A stretch of 64,000 bases of DNA, taken from contig JAKBWB010000017.1 in the NCBI GenBank assembly GCA_021843755.1, positions 1 to 64,000 of the forward strand, read 5' to 3'. Below are positions 25,678-34,413 of this stretch, piece after piece. Under the pieces are notes generated by a model, which saw only the letters and a list, made by a program, of their open reading frames with translations, was not told the origin of the DNA and searched no databases. A program made the position numbers and the translations under genes. The stretch's first letter is position 1; every line of letters starts with the position of its first letter. The stretch is from Pseudomonadota bacterium. GTDB taxonomy: Bacteria > Pseudomonadota > Gammaproteobacteria > Steroidobacterales > Steroidobacteraceae.

Positions 25678-26580
25678 ATGGACTCGATTTGCACATGGGG
25701 GCACATGGGCGGGTTCTGGTGCAACCAGCCGGTCCGGGTCGCACTTGCGGTCGGCGGGGGGGCGGCGCTGGTGTGCGCAGTGGTCGGATTGTCGACCGTG
25801 ATGCGCCGTCAGGCGTTTGCCGGCCACGCACTTGCCGATGTCAGTGGCGCGGGTGGTTCGGCGTCCTACCTGCTCGGGATCAATCCTCTGTTTGGCTTTC
25901 TGGGCATGGCCGCCGCAGCGGCCGGAGTGATGGAGTGGGCCCAGGTACGCGAGGCCCGCGAGCGAGACCTGCTGACCGGGGTCGTGTTGGGTGCGGGCCT
26001 GGGACTGGCGGCGCTGCTGCTCTACCTCGATATGACGGTGCGCAACGTCAGCGGCGCGGCGATCACCGTGCTGTTTGGCTCGATGTTCACCATCCCGCCC
26101 TCGATCGTGCCCGTGGCGCTCATCGTTGCCGCGGCCGCGCTGGGGGCGAGTGCGTTGATATTCCGGCCGCTGCTCGTCAGTACGCTGTCGATCGATCTGG
26201 CGCGCGCGCAGGGCGCGCGCGTCAGGACCATTGCGCGGATTCACGCGATGGCGCTTGCCCTGGCGGTGTCGCTCGCGGCGATGACGGTCGGGGCCATCCT
26301 TTCGACCGCGTTGCTGATCGGACCGGCCGCCGCGGCGCTGCAGGTTGCGCGTCGGCCCGCGAGCGCACTCGCGCTGGCGGTGCTCATTGGCCTTGCTGCC
26401 ACCTGGGGCGGCATTGCACTGGCGTACCAGAGCTACTATTGGACGCCCGGGCGTGGCTGGCCGGTGAGCTTCTTCATCGTCATGCTGATTGTTTGCGCCT
26501 ATCTGTTGGCGAGCGCAGTGGCACGCCGTCGCAGCGGCTCTTCTGCCACGGCACCGCTTTCGGGCTGCCAGGAGCATTGA
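25678..26580 (+). CDS. znuB: Zinc ABC transporter permease 1 (ZnuB-like)
   Basis: 300 residues, ABC-3 family with about eight or nine membrane helices. Conserved start of the family core: RRQAFAGHALADVSGAGG; later LTGVVLGAGLGLAALLLYLD and GAILSTALLIGPAAAAL. It is one of two consecutive, distinct permease genes, so the transporter may be a heterodimer rather than the ZnuB homodimer of E. coli. Confidence 0.9.
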   Translation: MDSICTWGHMGGFWCNQPVRVALAVGGGAALVCAVVGLSTVMRRQAFAGHALADVSGAGGSASYLLGINPLFGFLGMAAAAAGVMEWAQVREARERDLLTGVVLGAGLGLAALLLYLDMTVRNVSGAAITVLFGSMFTIPPSIVPVALIVAAAALGASALIFRPLLVSTLSIDLARAQGARVRTIARIHAMALALAVSLAAMTVGAILSTALLIGPAAAALQVARRPASALALAVLIGLAATWGGIALAYQSYYWTPGRGWPVSFFIVMLIVCAYLLASAVARRRSGSSATAPLSGCQEH

Positions 26581-26581
26581 G

Positions 26582-27382
26582 GTGTTCTCCGCGTTCATGC
26601 TGCATGCCTGGATCGTTGCCACGCTGGTGGCTGTGGCAGCCGGGTGCGTCGGGTTTTTCGTGGTGGCACGCCGGGCGGCATTCGCGGCGCACGCGTTGCC
26701 TCTTGGCGCGTTTCCGGGCGCGGCGGCAGCCAGCCTGATGGGGGTGAACGAGTTCTGGGGCCTCGCGGGGTTTGCCGTGCTGGGAGTGCTGGCAATCGGC
26801 CAGCTGCAGCGCGCCGGACGGCGCGAGGTCGCCAGCGCACTGTGGCTCGCCAGTGCACTGGCGCTCGGGGTGCTGCTGCTTGGCCTCTCGGGCCGATACG
26901 CACAGAGCGTCTATGGCCTGCTGTTCGGCGATCTGCTCGGCATCGACACGAGGCAGATGGCGGTCGTGGCCGGTTTCAGTGGACTCACCGTGGCGCTGGT
27001 GGCATGGGTTGCCCGGCCGCTTTTGCTGGATTCGCTCTCGAGCGAGTTGGCCTCGGCGGCCGGGGCGCGCGCTGCCGCCCTCGAGTTCGTGTTTCTGGGC
27101 ATTTTGGCGCTCTCGACCGCAATCGCCGTACCGGTGGTGGGCGCACTGCTGGTGTTCAGCCTGATGGTCGGGCCGGCCAGTGCGGCGCGCGCGTTCACGG
27201 ATCGGCCGTGGCGCTCGCTCGCTGTCGCGGTCGGGATCTGTCTGGCCACCGTCTGGAGCGCCATCGCACTGGCGTACGTGACCAACTGGCCGGTGGGATT
27301 CTTCGTGGGTGCGTTGAGTGCATTGTGTTATGCCGCAGGACGGCTGCGTGGCGGCACTGTCGCGCTGGCGCAGGTGGCATGA
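26582..27382 (+). CDS. Zinc ABC transporter permease 2 (ZnuB-like)
   Basis: 266 residues, second ABC-3 permease. The GTG start at 26582 is supported by CAGGAG 5 nt upstream; ATG 26597 is an alternative. Conserved segments: VVARRAAFAAHALPLGAFPG, SVYGLLFGDLLG and VPVVGALLVFSLMVGPA. It is diverged from permease 1, arguing against a recent duplication. The stop overlaps the zur start (ATGA). Confidence 0.88.
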   Translation: MFSAFMLHAWIVATLVAVAAGCVGFFVVARRAAFAAHALPLGAFPGAAAASLMGVNEFWGLAGFAVLGVLAIGQLQRAGRREVASALWLASALALGVLLLGLSGRYAQSVYGLLFGDLLGIDTRQMAVVAGFSGLTVALVAWVARPLLLDSLSSELASAAGARAAALEFVFLGILALSTAIAVPVVGALLVFSLMVGPASAARAFTDRPWRSLAVAVGICLATVWSAIALAYVTNWPVGFFVGALSALCYAAGRLRGGTVALAQVA

Positions 27383-27897
27383 ACGGTACCGCGCCGATGT
27401 ACAAGGCAACCCAACGCCCCGAAGCCGAGGCGCAGCTGCGCACGCTCGAGCGGCTCGAGACCGTGTGCCGCGCCCGCGGGCGACGTGTGACCCGCCAGCG
27501 GCGTGCGGTGCTACGCGCGTTGCTTGCGGAGGGCGGCGCTCTGACGGCATACGAGCTGCTCGAGCGACTGCGCGTGGAGGACGGACGCTCGACGCCGGCG
27601 GGGGTGTACCGCGCGCTCGAGTTTTGGATGGCCGCGGGAGCGGTGCACCGTCTGGAGTCCACACGCTCGTTCATTCTGTGTGAACATCCCGAGGCACCGC
27701 ATCCGGGACAGCTGCTGATCTGTCGCGAGTGCGGCCAGGTGGTCGAGACCGAGGATAAGGGGGTCGCGGCCGCTGCCCATCGCCTCGGCGAGCAGCTCGG
27801 CTTTGTGCTCGATCGACACCTCGTCGAGCTTACCGGTGTGTGCGGCTCGTGCCGCGCGCGAGGTCGGGCAGCGGAGCCGGGGCGCCGCCCCGCCTGA
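27379..27897 (+). CDS. zur: Zur-type Fur-family zinc regulator
   Basis: 172 residues. Winged helix: RGRRVTRQRRAVLRALLAEG, ALTAYELLERLR and TPAGVYRALEFW. Zinc-sensing and structural parts: the CEHPEAPHPGQLLIC block and two Cys pairs, CRECG and CGSC, that hold structural zinc. As the last gene of the uptake operon it should repress the palindrome upstream of znuA when zinc is plentiful. ATG 27379 overlaps the permease stop. Confidence 0.9.
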   Translation: MNGTAPMYKATQRPEAEAQLRTLERLETVCRARGRRVTRQRRAVLRALLAEGGALTAYELLERLRVEDGRSTPAGVYRALEFWMAAGAVHRLESTRSFILCEHPEAPHPGQLLICRECGQVVETEDKGVAAAAHRLGEQLGFVLDRHLVELTGVCGSCRARGRAAEPGRRPA

Positions 27898-27924
27898 TGA
27901 ACTTATGACGGAGCACCGACGGAC

Positions 27925-28818
27925 ATGACTGACACACTCGATAAGCTGCAACGCGTGGCGCTGCTCGCCGGCGCGGTCTTTTCCCTGGTGCTTCCGCTGA
28001 CCTCGTGGGCTACCCCAACCGGGCCGGCCACGGCGATGAGCGCACACCCCTGTGCCGGGGAGCCGAGCGGCTTGCCGGGACCGGCGTTCATGCACATGAT
28101 CCTCGCGCCCGGGGCGCATTTCGTGCTGCCGGCGCAAACGGCGCGGCAGAAGGGGCGGGCGGCGAGGGCGACGAACCTGCAGCGCGCCCGGGACTGGGCG
28201 GATCTGTGTCGCTATCGAACCGCAAACGCCGCGCTGAAGCACGGGGCGCGAGTGGTGTTCATGGGCGACTCGATCACCGATTTCTGGCAGGATGCGCAGC
28301 CGTCGTTCTTCACCGATGGCGTGGTGGATCGCGGTATCAGCGGCCAGACTACGCAACAGATGCTGGTGCGCTTCTGGCCCGACGTAATTGCGCTGCATCC
28401 GAAGATCGTGCAGATCCTCGCCGGCACGAATGACATCGCCGGCAACACCGGTCCGAGCACCGCGCAGTGGTACAAAGACGATATCAAGGCGATGGTGACG
28501 CTGGCGCGCGCCAATCACATCCACGTCCTCCTCGGCTCGATACCGCCCTCCAAGCGCTACTGGTGGGCGCCGCAGTACCGCCCGGCCGCCGAGATCCGCC
28601 GCCTGAATGCCTGGTTGGGCCGCTATGCCCGCGCGCATCGCCTGCGGTTCGTGAACTACTACGCCCATCTGGTCTCGTCCAGCGGCGGTTTTCGCCGCAC
28701 TCTCTCCAATGACGGCGTACACCCCAATCGCAACGGCTTCAAGGTGATGAGCGCTCTGGCGCGGGCGGCAATCGACAAGCCGTGGCGGCATCGTCCGGCT
28801 CGAGGCATGCACCGCTAG
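27925..28818 (+). CDS. Exported SGNH/GDSL hydrolase
   Basis: 297 residues with an N-terminal hydrophobic signal (LLAGAVFSLVLPLTSWA). SGNH blocks: GDSIT (catalytic Ser), the Gly block RGISGQTTQQ, GTNDIAG (Asn) and DGVHPN (catalytic Asp/His). This arrangement is close to platelet-activating-factor acetylhydrolase-like esterases. It starts 27 bp after zur and may be read from the same transcript. The substrate is unknown; acetylated glycans or lipids are possible. Confidence 0.85.
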   Translation: MTDTLDKLQRVALLAGAVFSLVLPLTSWATPTGPATAMSAHPCAGEPSGLPGPAFMHMILAPGAHFVLPAQTARQKGRAARATNLQRARDWADLCRYRTANAALKHGARVVFMGDSITDFWQDAQPSFFTDGVVDRGISGQTTQQMLVRFWPDVIALHPKIVQILAGTNDIAGNTGPSTAQWYKDDIKAMVTLARANHIHVLLGSIPPSKRYWWAPQYRPAAEIRRLNAWLGRYARAHRLRFVNYYAHLVSSSGGFRRTLSNDGVHPNRNGFKVMSALARAAIDKPWRHRPARGMHR

Positions 28819-28896
28819 CGCGCTCCCCGCCCGGTGGCGGGTCGAGACGGCAACTGCGTATGGACGCGCAGGACCCGCCGCTCAAAGATTCAGCCG

Positions 28897-29919
28897 ATGC
28901 GGATCTCGACCCGCAACTTCACCGCACTGCACAGCCCAGTCGTGCTGCTCGCCGGGCTGCTGCTCGGCTGCAACCTACTCGTGTGGCTCTGGGCACTCGG
29001 CGCATTTCGCCAGCATGTGCTGTTGCTGGGCACCGCGGTGCTGGCCTATGGCTTTGGCCTGCGGCACGCGGTCGACGCCGATCACATCACGGCCATCGAC
29101 AACGTGACGCGCAAGCTGATGCAGGAGGGCCAGCGGCCGGTCACGGCCGGGCTGTACTTCTCCCTTGGACACTCGACGGTCGTGGGGGCGCTGACCGTGC
29201 TGGTCGTGCTGGGGACCGGGATGATGCGCTATCACTTGGGCCATCTGAAGGTCATCGGCGGGGTGATCGGCACGTCCGTGTCTGCGCTGTTTCTCTTCGC
29301 CATCGCAGCGGTAAATGTGGCAGTGCTCGCTGACACCTGGCGACACCTCCACGAGGTACGTTCAGGCGCACAGGTTGCTGACGCCTCGGACACGCCCGTC
29401 GGCGGTGGTGTTATGGCGCGCCTTTGGCGCAGAGCCTTCCGGCTGGTCGACCGGAGCCGTCAGATGTACGGGATCGGCCTGCTCTTCGGGCTCGGCTTCG
29501 ATACGGCCACCGAGGTGGGCGTGCTCGCATTATCGGCCGCCGGCGCCGCGAAAGGTCTGTCCCCATGGGACATCATGGTGTTTCCGGCGCTCTTTTCGGC
29601 CGGCATGGCGTTGATCGATACGGCCGACAGCATCCTGATGGTGGGCGCGTACGGCTGGGCGTTCATCACGCCCATTCGCAAGCTCTATTACAATCTGTCG
29701 ATCACGACGTTGTCGGTTGTGGTGGCGGTGATCGTGGGGGGTATCGAGACGCTCGGGCTCATCGGCCGGTATCTGCATCCAAACGGCGCGCTCGGTCGGC
29801 TCACCCGCACGCTCACCGGCCATTCCGATGCGCTCGGGTTCGGTATCGCAGCAATGTTTCTGTTCGGCTGGCTGGTCTCGTTCGCGCTCTACAGACTCAG
29901 GCGCTACGAGACCGCTTGA
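28897..29919 (+). CDS. Nickel/cobalt permease, NicT (HoxN/NixA) family
   Basis: 340 residues from ATG 28897 (GTG 28834 would add 21; neither has a strong Shine-Dalgarno). The NicT signature RHAVDADHITAIDN in helix II is complete, followed by SLGHSTVV and GLGFDTATEVG, with about eight membrane helices. It imports Ni2+ or Co2+ across the inner membrane. Placement behind a zinc regulon and an SGNH hydrolase suggests a metal-uptake neighbourhood; no urease or hydrogenase gene is present in the window. Confidence 0.92.
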   Translation: MRISTRNFTALHSPVVLLAGLLLGCNLLVWLWALGAFRQHVLLLGTAVLAYGFGLRHAVDADHITAIDNVTRKLMQEGQRPVTAGLYFSLGHSTVVGALTVLVVLGTGMMRYHLGHLKVIGGVIGTSVSALFLFAIAAVNVAVLADTWRHLHEVRSGAQVADASDTPVGGGVMARLWRRAFRLVDRSRQMYGIGLLFGLGFDTATEVGVLALSAAGAAKGLSPWDIMVFPALFSAGMALIDTADSILMVGAYGWAFITPIRKLYYNLSITTLSVVVAVIVGGIETLGLIGRYLHPNGALGRLTRTLTGHSDALGFGIAAMFLFGWLVSFALYRLRRYETA

Positions 29920-29998
29920 TGTGATGGTGGGTGAGCCCGCCGGGTGCGCTGAAGCGCCCCCGGCGCATGGTCGTTTCAGCGAACGGCGAGGTCGCCGC

Positions 29999-30355
29999 TC
30001 AGCTGCGAGCGTTGAACGAAGCGCACCAGCCTTGAGCGTCGACCGAGTAGCCGGCAAAAATTTGGCAGCCGGCATAGCCGGATTTCTGCCCGGGCGTTCC
30101 CATGAAAAAGCGGCATTTTCCGCAGCGTTCACCCGGCTGATACGTGGGGAATTTCTTGCGATCGACGTTGTGCGCATTTATCTGGTAGCCGAGGGACTTC
30201 GCCAGCGGGTCGGCCTCGGACAGGTGCGGTAGTTTCGTGTCAGCTGCGCGTGCACCGCGCGGGCGCAGCCCGATGGCGGCTACGGACGCTGCAACCGCCG
30301 CGGTCGCGAGGAAGGCGCGGCGAGACGGATCAGTAGTATTTTTGGACTGGGACAC
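29999..30355 (-). CDS. High-potential iron-sulfur protein (HiPIP)
   Basis: 118 residues. The GTG start at 30355 is decided by GGAGGTG 4 nt upstream. A twin-arginine signal (SRRAFLATAA, R12/R13) directs folded export. The mature domain carries the four [4Fe-4S] ligands Cys78, Cys81 (CGKC), Cys97 and Cys111 (GWCASF) in HiPIP spacing. It is a periplasmic one-electron carrier, often serving photosynthetic or respiratory oxidases. It fits with the ccm operon in the same window. Confidence 0.95.
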   Translation of the reverse strand: MSQSKNTTDPSRRAFLATAAVAASVAAIGLRPRGARAADTKLPHLSEADPLAKSLGYQINAHNVDRKKFPTYQPGERCGKCRFFMGTPGQKSGYAGCQIFAGYSVDAQGWCASFNARS

Positions 30356-30484
30356 GGCACACCTCCACATCGACGTGTGGCGGCAGTATCGGTCAAGGGC
30401 CCTGACGGAGGCAACCGGGCAGGCGCGCGATTTGTGCGTATGGGCGGTCCAGGGCCTGGTTGGCCGGCCGCACCCCCCCTGGAT

Positions 30485-31144
30485 TCAGGTGGGGCAGGCG
30501 CGCCGCAGCGTCAGATTGATGCGCTGGCGGCCGAGTCCGGAGTGAAGCCCTGCGACGATCGGCGCCACGCCATGAAAGATCATGCGGGCCGGTCCTCCCC
30601 AGACGATCACGTCGCCGTGGGCCAGAGGGAGGCGCACCGGGCGCGCACTGCGCTCGAGGCCGCCGAGCAGGAATACGGCCGGCAGTCCCAGGGAAGCCGA
30701 GACGATCGGTGCGTTCAGATCCTGTTCGTCACGATCCTGGTGCAGCGACATGCGGGTTCCAGGCGCGTAGCGATTGATCAAGCACGCATCGGGCGCGAAT
30801 CCGACGAACCCGGCGGCCTCGGCGGCCCGGCGCGCCAGCGTCGAGAAGGAGCCTGGCAGCGCAGGCCACGGCTGGCCGGTGTGCGGATCAAGACTTGCGT
30901 AGCGATAGCCCGAGCGATCCGAAATCCAGCCCACCGAGCCGCAATTGGTCATCGCAGCCGACATGCGCTGACCGCCCGGGGTGATCATGTGGCGAAAGGG
31001 TGCCGCGGCGACCACACGGTTGATGTCGGCGAGCAGGGCCGCCTCCCAGGGCAGGGAAAAACCTCGCAGCAACCGCACGCCGGGGGGCAGGCGCACCTGT
31101 TCCGGGGGTTCGATCAGCTCGAGCTCGATCACACATCTGCCCAT
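30485..31144 (-). CDS. alkB: AlkB-type DNA oxidative demethylase
   Basis: 2-oxoglutarate/Fe(II) dioxygenase that reverses 1-methyladenine and 3-methylcytosine, 219 residues. Iron ligands His135 and Asp137 (LHQDRDE) and His191 are present, as is the 2-oxoglutarate-binding RINLTLRRA (Arg208, Arg214). NRYAPGTRMSLHQD is typical. It is a single gene on the minus strand, 130 bp upstream of HiPIP. No Ada gene or Ada box is evident. Confidence 0.93.
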   Translation of the reverse strand: MGRCVIELELIEPPEQVRLPPGVRLLRGFSLPWEAALLADINRVVAAAPFRHMITPGGQRMSAAMTNCGSVGWISDRSGYRYASLDPHTGQPWPALPGSFSTLARRAAEAAGFVGFAPDACLINRYAPGTRMSLHQDRDEQDLNAPIVSASLGLPAVFLLGGLERSARPVRLPLAHGDVIVWGGPARMIFHGVAPIVAGLHSGLGRQRINLTLRRACPT

Positions 31145-31424
31145 CGGTGAACCATGATCAGGATTCTACGCTGAGGAAGGATCGGTCCCGGCGCGCGCTC
31201 CGATGAGACGTGACCGTCAAGCGCCACGGCTGCGGTATGCCGATGCTCGGGAGAGTCCATGTAATAACTTAGGAATAATCTGCAAGAACATGATTATTCG
31301 CATATACATAGCTCATCCCAGACGGCATTTCCGACCAAATTCCCGGCGGCCGTTCTGAGTCGGCTCACCGCTGGCGGTCGGTCTGCGCGTCGATCAGACG
31401 CTCGGTTTGAGTCTCCCGGGAACG
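31145..31424. other. Left flank of the decayed element
   Basis: No gene. It contains an unusually AT-rich patch (about 31258-31320) against the GC-rich background. It may hold the old left junction of the integrated element, but no copy of the tRNA-Leu 3' end was found here by eye. Confidence 0.35.
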
Positions 31425-31899
31425 TCAGCGCTTTCTGAGCCGGCGGTAGTTGGCGATTGCCCGGCGCAGCAGGCCGGCCTGCTCGGGGGAGACGAGCCGG
31501 TGGAGGATCTTGCCCGCCTTCATGGGTCCCCATTCGTATACCGTGTTCACGGACATCGGTCTGTTGCGGCTTTGCAGGGACGGGAAAGGATATCGGCTCT
31601 TGCGGGTGACGCCGCGAAACTCCCGGAGCGGGGCGATGGCTTGCGGGGACAGCGGGACGATGTGCCGCTCGCGCATCTTCAAGCGCTCTGCCGGGATGGG
31701 CCACTCGGCGGCGTGCAGATCGATCTCGCTCCATTCAGCGGCACGTCGGGGTAGACGCCGAGCGAGATCCGGCGTTCCTTGCCGCCGAAGTAGTACTTGA
31801 ACCCCACCGGCGCGATCCGTTGGGGTTCACCAGCAGGTAGAGGCCCCTGTGCGCCTTCTCTCTGGGGTTGAGGCTTCGAATCTTCCCATTCCACAGCAT
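31425..31899 (-). pseudogene. Chimeric tyrosine-integrase remnant
   Basis: The N-terminal integrase block is readable in two frames: KIRSLNPREKAHRGLYLLV, then FKYYFGGKERRISLGVYPD. It jumps to a middle block, MKMRERHIVPLSPQAI and RYPFPSLQSRNRPMS, that belongs about 200 residues later. The frame then leaves the integrase family and ends as KAGKILHRLVSPEQAGLL and RRAIANYRRLRKR, resembling small proteins found beside transposases. The catalytic HxxR and Tyr are missing. Dead, with at least one deletion, one frameshift and one foreign junction. Confidence 0.7.
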
Positions 31900-32448
31900 G
31901 GCGCCACTCCTTCGAACGCCGGGGATAACCCGAACCTGCCTCGGTCCAAACCAGGAACTCACAAACATTGCGACTCACAGCGGACGCAATTACCCCAGCA
32001 CGAACCTGCCGTACCGGCAGGACTTCCTCGGCAATCCCGCCCTGACCAAGGCTTGCTCAGTCGGTTGCGCGAGCGCTGCCACACCGTGCTCATTGACGGG
32101 CCGTGCCTGCGGTCACAAACCGGCTGAGCGCCGCCACAGCTCCACCTGCCTGCCTCCCATCGGTCTCGACGGCCCCGCCCGCAGGCGCCCTCGCGCCGCT
32201 GGCCTCATCCCATCCCGCGCGCAATCGTGCGCGATATCTCGTCACCCAAGCGGGTTCTTCTTGACGAGCAGACCCGGATCATTTTTGCCGAGCGCCGCAG
32301 AGCCGGTGAAGGGGCCGGCGTTCGGGAGCTACCCTAGCCGCGGCGCATCCAGTCTATTGCCTTATGCCTCGCGCCCGATCGGCACGCCGTTGGCGCTGTC
32401 CGTGAGCAGATCGATGTAGTGCGGTGCTGCCTGCATCATCCGATCGTA
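31900..32448. other. No recognised gene downstream of higA
   Basis: Only short frames. A 25-codon minus-strand frame (32362-32439, MMQAAPHYIDLLTDSANGV) just after the higA stop reads like the start of a real protein but ends quickly; it may be a truncated gene. Otherwise nothing is supported. Confidence 0.4.
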
Positions 32449-32751
32449 TCAGGCCGCGTCGGCAGTCTCTGCCGGCGGGGTGGTGATGCGGCGCACCTTG
32501 GCCCTGAACTGGCGCTGCGCATGCCACAGGTCGTAATCGGCCTGCATGCCGTACCAGAGCCCGGGGGTGGTGCCGAGGGCCTTCGACAGGCGCAAGTCCA
32601 TGTCGGCGCTCACGCCGGCCGCGCCATTGAGCACGCGCGACAGCGCCGCGCGCGTCACGCCCAGCCGCTTGGCTGCCTCAGTGACGCTGATCTCGGAAAG
32701 CCACTCGCGCAGCACTTCGCCGGGGTGCGGGGGGTTGTACATCTGGGTCAT
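32449..32751 (-). CDS. higA: HigA-type XRE antitoxin
   Basis: 100 residues. The start MYNPPHPGEVLREWL is the hallmark of HigA/VapI antitoxins. The helix-turn-helix follows (VTEAAKRLGVTRAALSRVLN), then AADMDLRLSKALGTTPGLW-like sequence, where W engages the toxin in relatives. It normally neutralises HigB and represses the operon. It lies 11 bp after higB, in the usual toxin-first order. The toxin gene is frameshifted, so this antitoxin is now orphaned. Confidence 0.92.
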   Translation of the reverse strand: MTQMYNPPHPGEVLREWLSEISVTEAAKRLGVTRAALSRVLNGAAGVSADMDLRLSKALGTTPGLWYGMQADYDLWHAQRQFRAKVRRITTPPAETADAA

Positions 32752-32762
32752 GGCGGTCCTCC

Positions 32763-33046
32763 TCAGTGGTAGTCGCGGTAATCGACGAGGACGGCATCCT
32801 TGGCCTCGAATGCGAACGTCAGTCGCCAGTTCTCATCCACCCAGACAGCCCAGTGGCCCTTGAGTTGAGGTCCCCGTGCAGCGGGTGCAGGTGCCAGCTC
32901 GGCACGGCCATGCCGTTCGCGCCGCTCGCGCGGTTCAGCGAACCCAACTGCTTGCGCAGCCGGTTCGCATGCTTCGGCTGAATCCCTGCCTTGGAGCCGG
33001 AGCGGAAGAACGCCTCAAGTCCAGCATGGCGGAACGAGCGGATCAC
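32763..33046 (-). pseudogene. higB: higB toxin gene, frameshifted by a 5-bp duplication
   Basis: The N-terminal frame reads MIRSFRHAGLEAFFRSGSKA and ends in family-like WHLHPLHGDL. The C-terminal third continues in another frame as KGHWAVWVDENWRLTFAF, ending VDYRDYH just before higA. The frame change falls on a perfect tandem 5-mer (TTGAGTTGAG on the plus strand, 32860-32869). Removing one copy restores a full HigB (RelE-type mRNA interferase). Inactivated by recent duplication. Confidence 0.88.
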
Positions 33047-33076
33047 GGTGAGCAGTGTATAGGCGCGCTATACGAA

Positions 33077-33097
33077 TGTCAACGGACGGTGGCGGAT
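33077..33097. repeat. Arm-type repeat flanking the integrase gene (downstream copy)
   Basis: TGTCAACGGACGGTG-G-CGGAT is repeated at 34414-34434 with one mismatch. The next bases (TGGCGGATTGCTGCGGA, overlapping) match 34494-34510 (TGGCGGATGGCTGCGGA). Direct repeats on both sides of an integrase gene are typical of integrase arm-binding sites. Confidence 0.55.
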
Positions 33098-33118
33098 TGC
33101 TGCGGATCGTGAATCGCG

Positions 33119-34336
33119 TCATGCCTTGCGCCGGATCGGCGTCACCTTCGCGCCCCCGGCCTTCAGCCCGTCGAGGTAATCCGCCCACGCCTGCATCATC
33201 TTGCGGCGCTCAGGCAGGCGCTGCGCCCGGTTGTACGCGGCCCGGACCTTGTTCCGCTCCGCACGCGCGAGCTGCAGCTCGATGACATCGGGCGGGACCC
33301 CCTGCTCGTTGAGCAGCGTCGAGGCCATTGCCCGGAAGCCGTGCGCGGTCATTTCGTCTGTGGTGTACCCGAGCCGGCGCAGCGCAGCGTTCAGGGTGTT
33401 CTCGCTCATCGGCCGCTCACGCGAGCGCAGCGACGGGAACAGATAGCGGCCGTTGCCGGTGATCGCCTGCAGGCCGGTGAGAATTCCAACGGCCTGAGAG
33501 GAGAGGGGGACGATGTGCGCGTCGCCCACCTTCATGCGCTCGCCCGGGATGCGCCACTCGCCGCCCTCGAGGTCGAACTCACGCCACTCCGCACCGCGGA
33601 GCTCGCCGGGACGCACGAAGGTGAGGGGGGCGAGCTTCAGAGCCGCTGCGGTCGCTGGTTCGCCCGCGTAGCCGTCGATGGCGCGCAGCAGCTCACCGAC
33701 GCGCACCGGGTCGGTGATCGCAGCTCGATTCTTCGTCGGTACGGGAGCCAGCGCGCCGCGCAGGTCGGCGGTGATGTCGCGCTCGGCTCGGCCCGTCGCG
33801 ATGGCGTACCGGAAAATCTGCCCGCAGCGCTGCTTGGTGCGCATCGCAGTCTCGTGTCGGCCTTTGGCCTCGATGACGCGCAGGGCCGCCAGCAATTCCG
33901 GCGCCTTGATCTCGTTGATGAGCTTGTCGCCCAGGCGAGGGTAGATGAACGCCTCGAGCATCCATCGGCCTTTCTCGAGCGTCACGTCGGCGAGCTTCTT
34001 TGCTTGCAGTCCCAGCCACTCCTCGGCGACGAGTCTGAACGTGTCGGCCTGAATGACCTTGCTGCTGCGCTTTTTCTCCGAGGGGTCAGTGCCGCGAACC
34101 AGGAGCTTCTTGGCATCGTCGCGGGCCTCCCGGGCTTCCCGCAGGTTGATATCGGGGTAGGTCCCGATCGCCAGCACCTTCTCCTTGCCATGCACACGGT
34201 ACTTCAGGCGCCAGTAGCGCCCCGCTGAGCCGTCTTTCTGGGCGGACACCATAAGGTACAGCCCCCCGCCGTCAAACAGCTTGTAGGGCCTCTCACGCGG
34301 CTTGGCGGTGCGGATCTTCGTGTCGGTGAGCTTCAT
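33119..34336 (-). CDS. int: P4-type tyrosine recombinase (integrase)
   Basis: 405 residues from ATG 34336. N-terminal DUF4102 domain: LTDTKIRTAKPRERPYKL, DGGGLYLMV. A central SAM-like domain and the C-terminal catalytic domain follow. Catalytic residues seen: Arg in LTFVRPGELRG, HGFRAMASTLL (HxxR) and Tyr in RAAYNRAQ. The second His expected in LAH-ERNKVR is Arg (LARAERNKVR), a CAT to CGT type change. The gene reads away from the tRNA-Leu 3' end, 177 bp from it, the classic placement for an element integrated at a tRNA. The length is complete; activity is questionable. Confidence 0.93.
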   Translation of the reverse strand: MKLTDTKIRTAKPRERPYKLFDGGGLYLMVSAQKDGSAGRYWRLKYRVHGKEKVLAIGTYPDINLREAREARDDAKKLLVRGTDPSEKKRSSKVIQADTFRLVAEEWLGLQAKKLADVTLEKGRWMLEAFIYPRLGDKLINEIKAPELLAALRVIEAKGRHETAMRTKQRCGQIFRYAIATGRAERDITADLRGALAPVPTKNRAAITDPVRVGELLRAIDGYAGEPATAAALKLAPLTFVRPGELRGAEWREFDLEGGEWRIPGERMKVGDAHIVPLSSQAVGILTGLQAITGNGRYLFPSLRSRERPMSENTLNAALRRLGYTTDEMTAHGFRAMASTLLNEQGVPPDVIELQLARAERNKVRAAYNRAQRLPERRKMMQAWADYLDGLKAGGAKVTPIRRKA

Positions 34337-34413
34337 CAGATATCCCCTGATACCCCGAACAAGGACCCACATTGGGGAACTTGAAGCGCACGGTACCCCC
34401 GAGTATGCTCGGC

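Noticed and set aside
31258-31320. AT-rich patch as attR of the tRNA-Leu element
   Set aside because: It contains no match to the tRNA-Leu 3' end.
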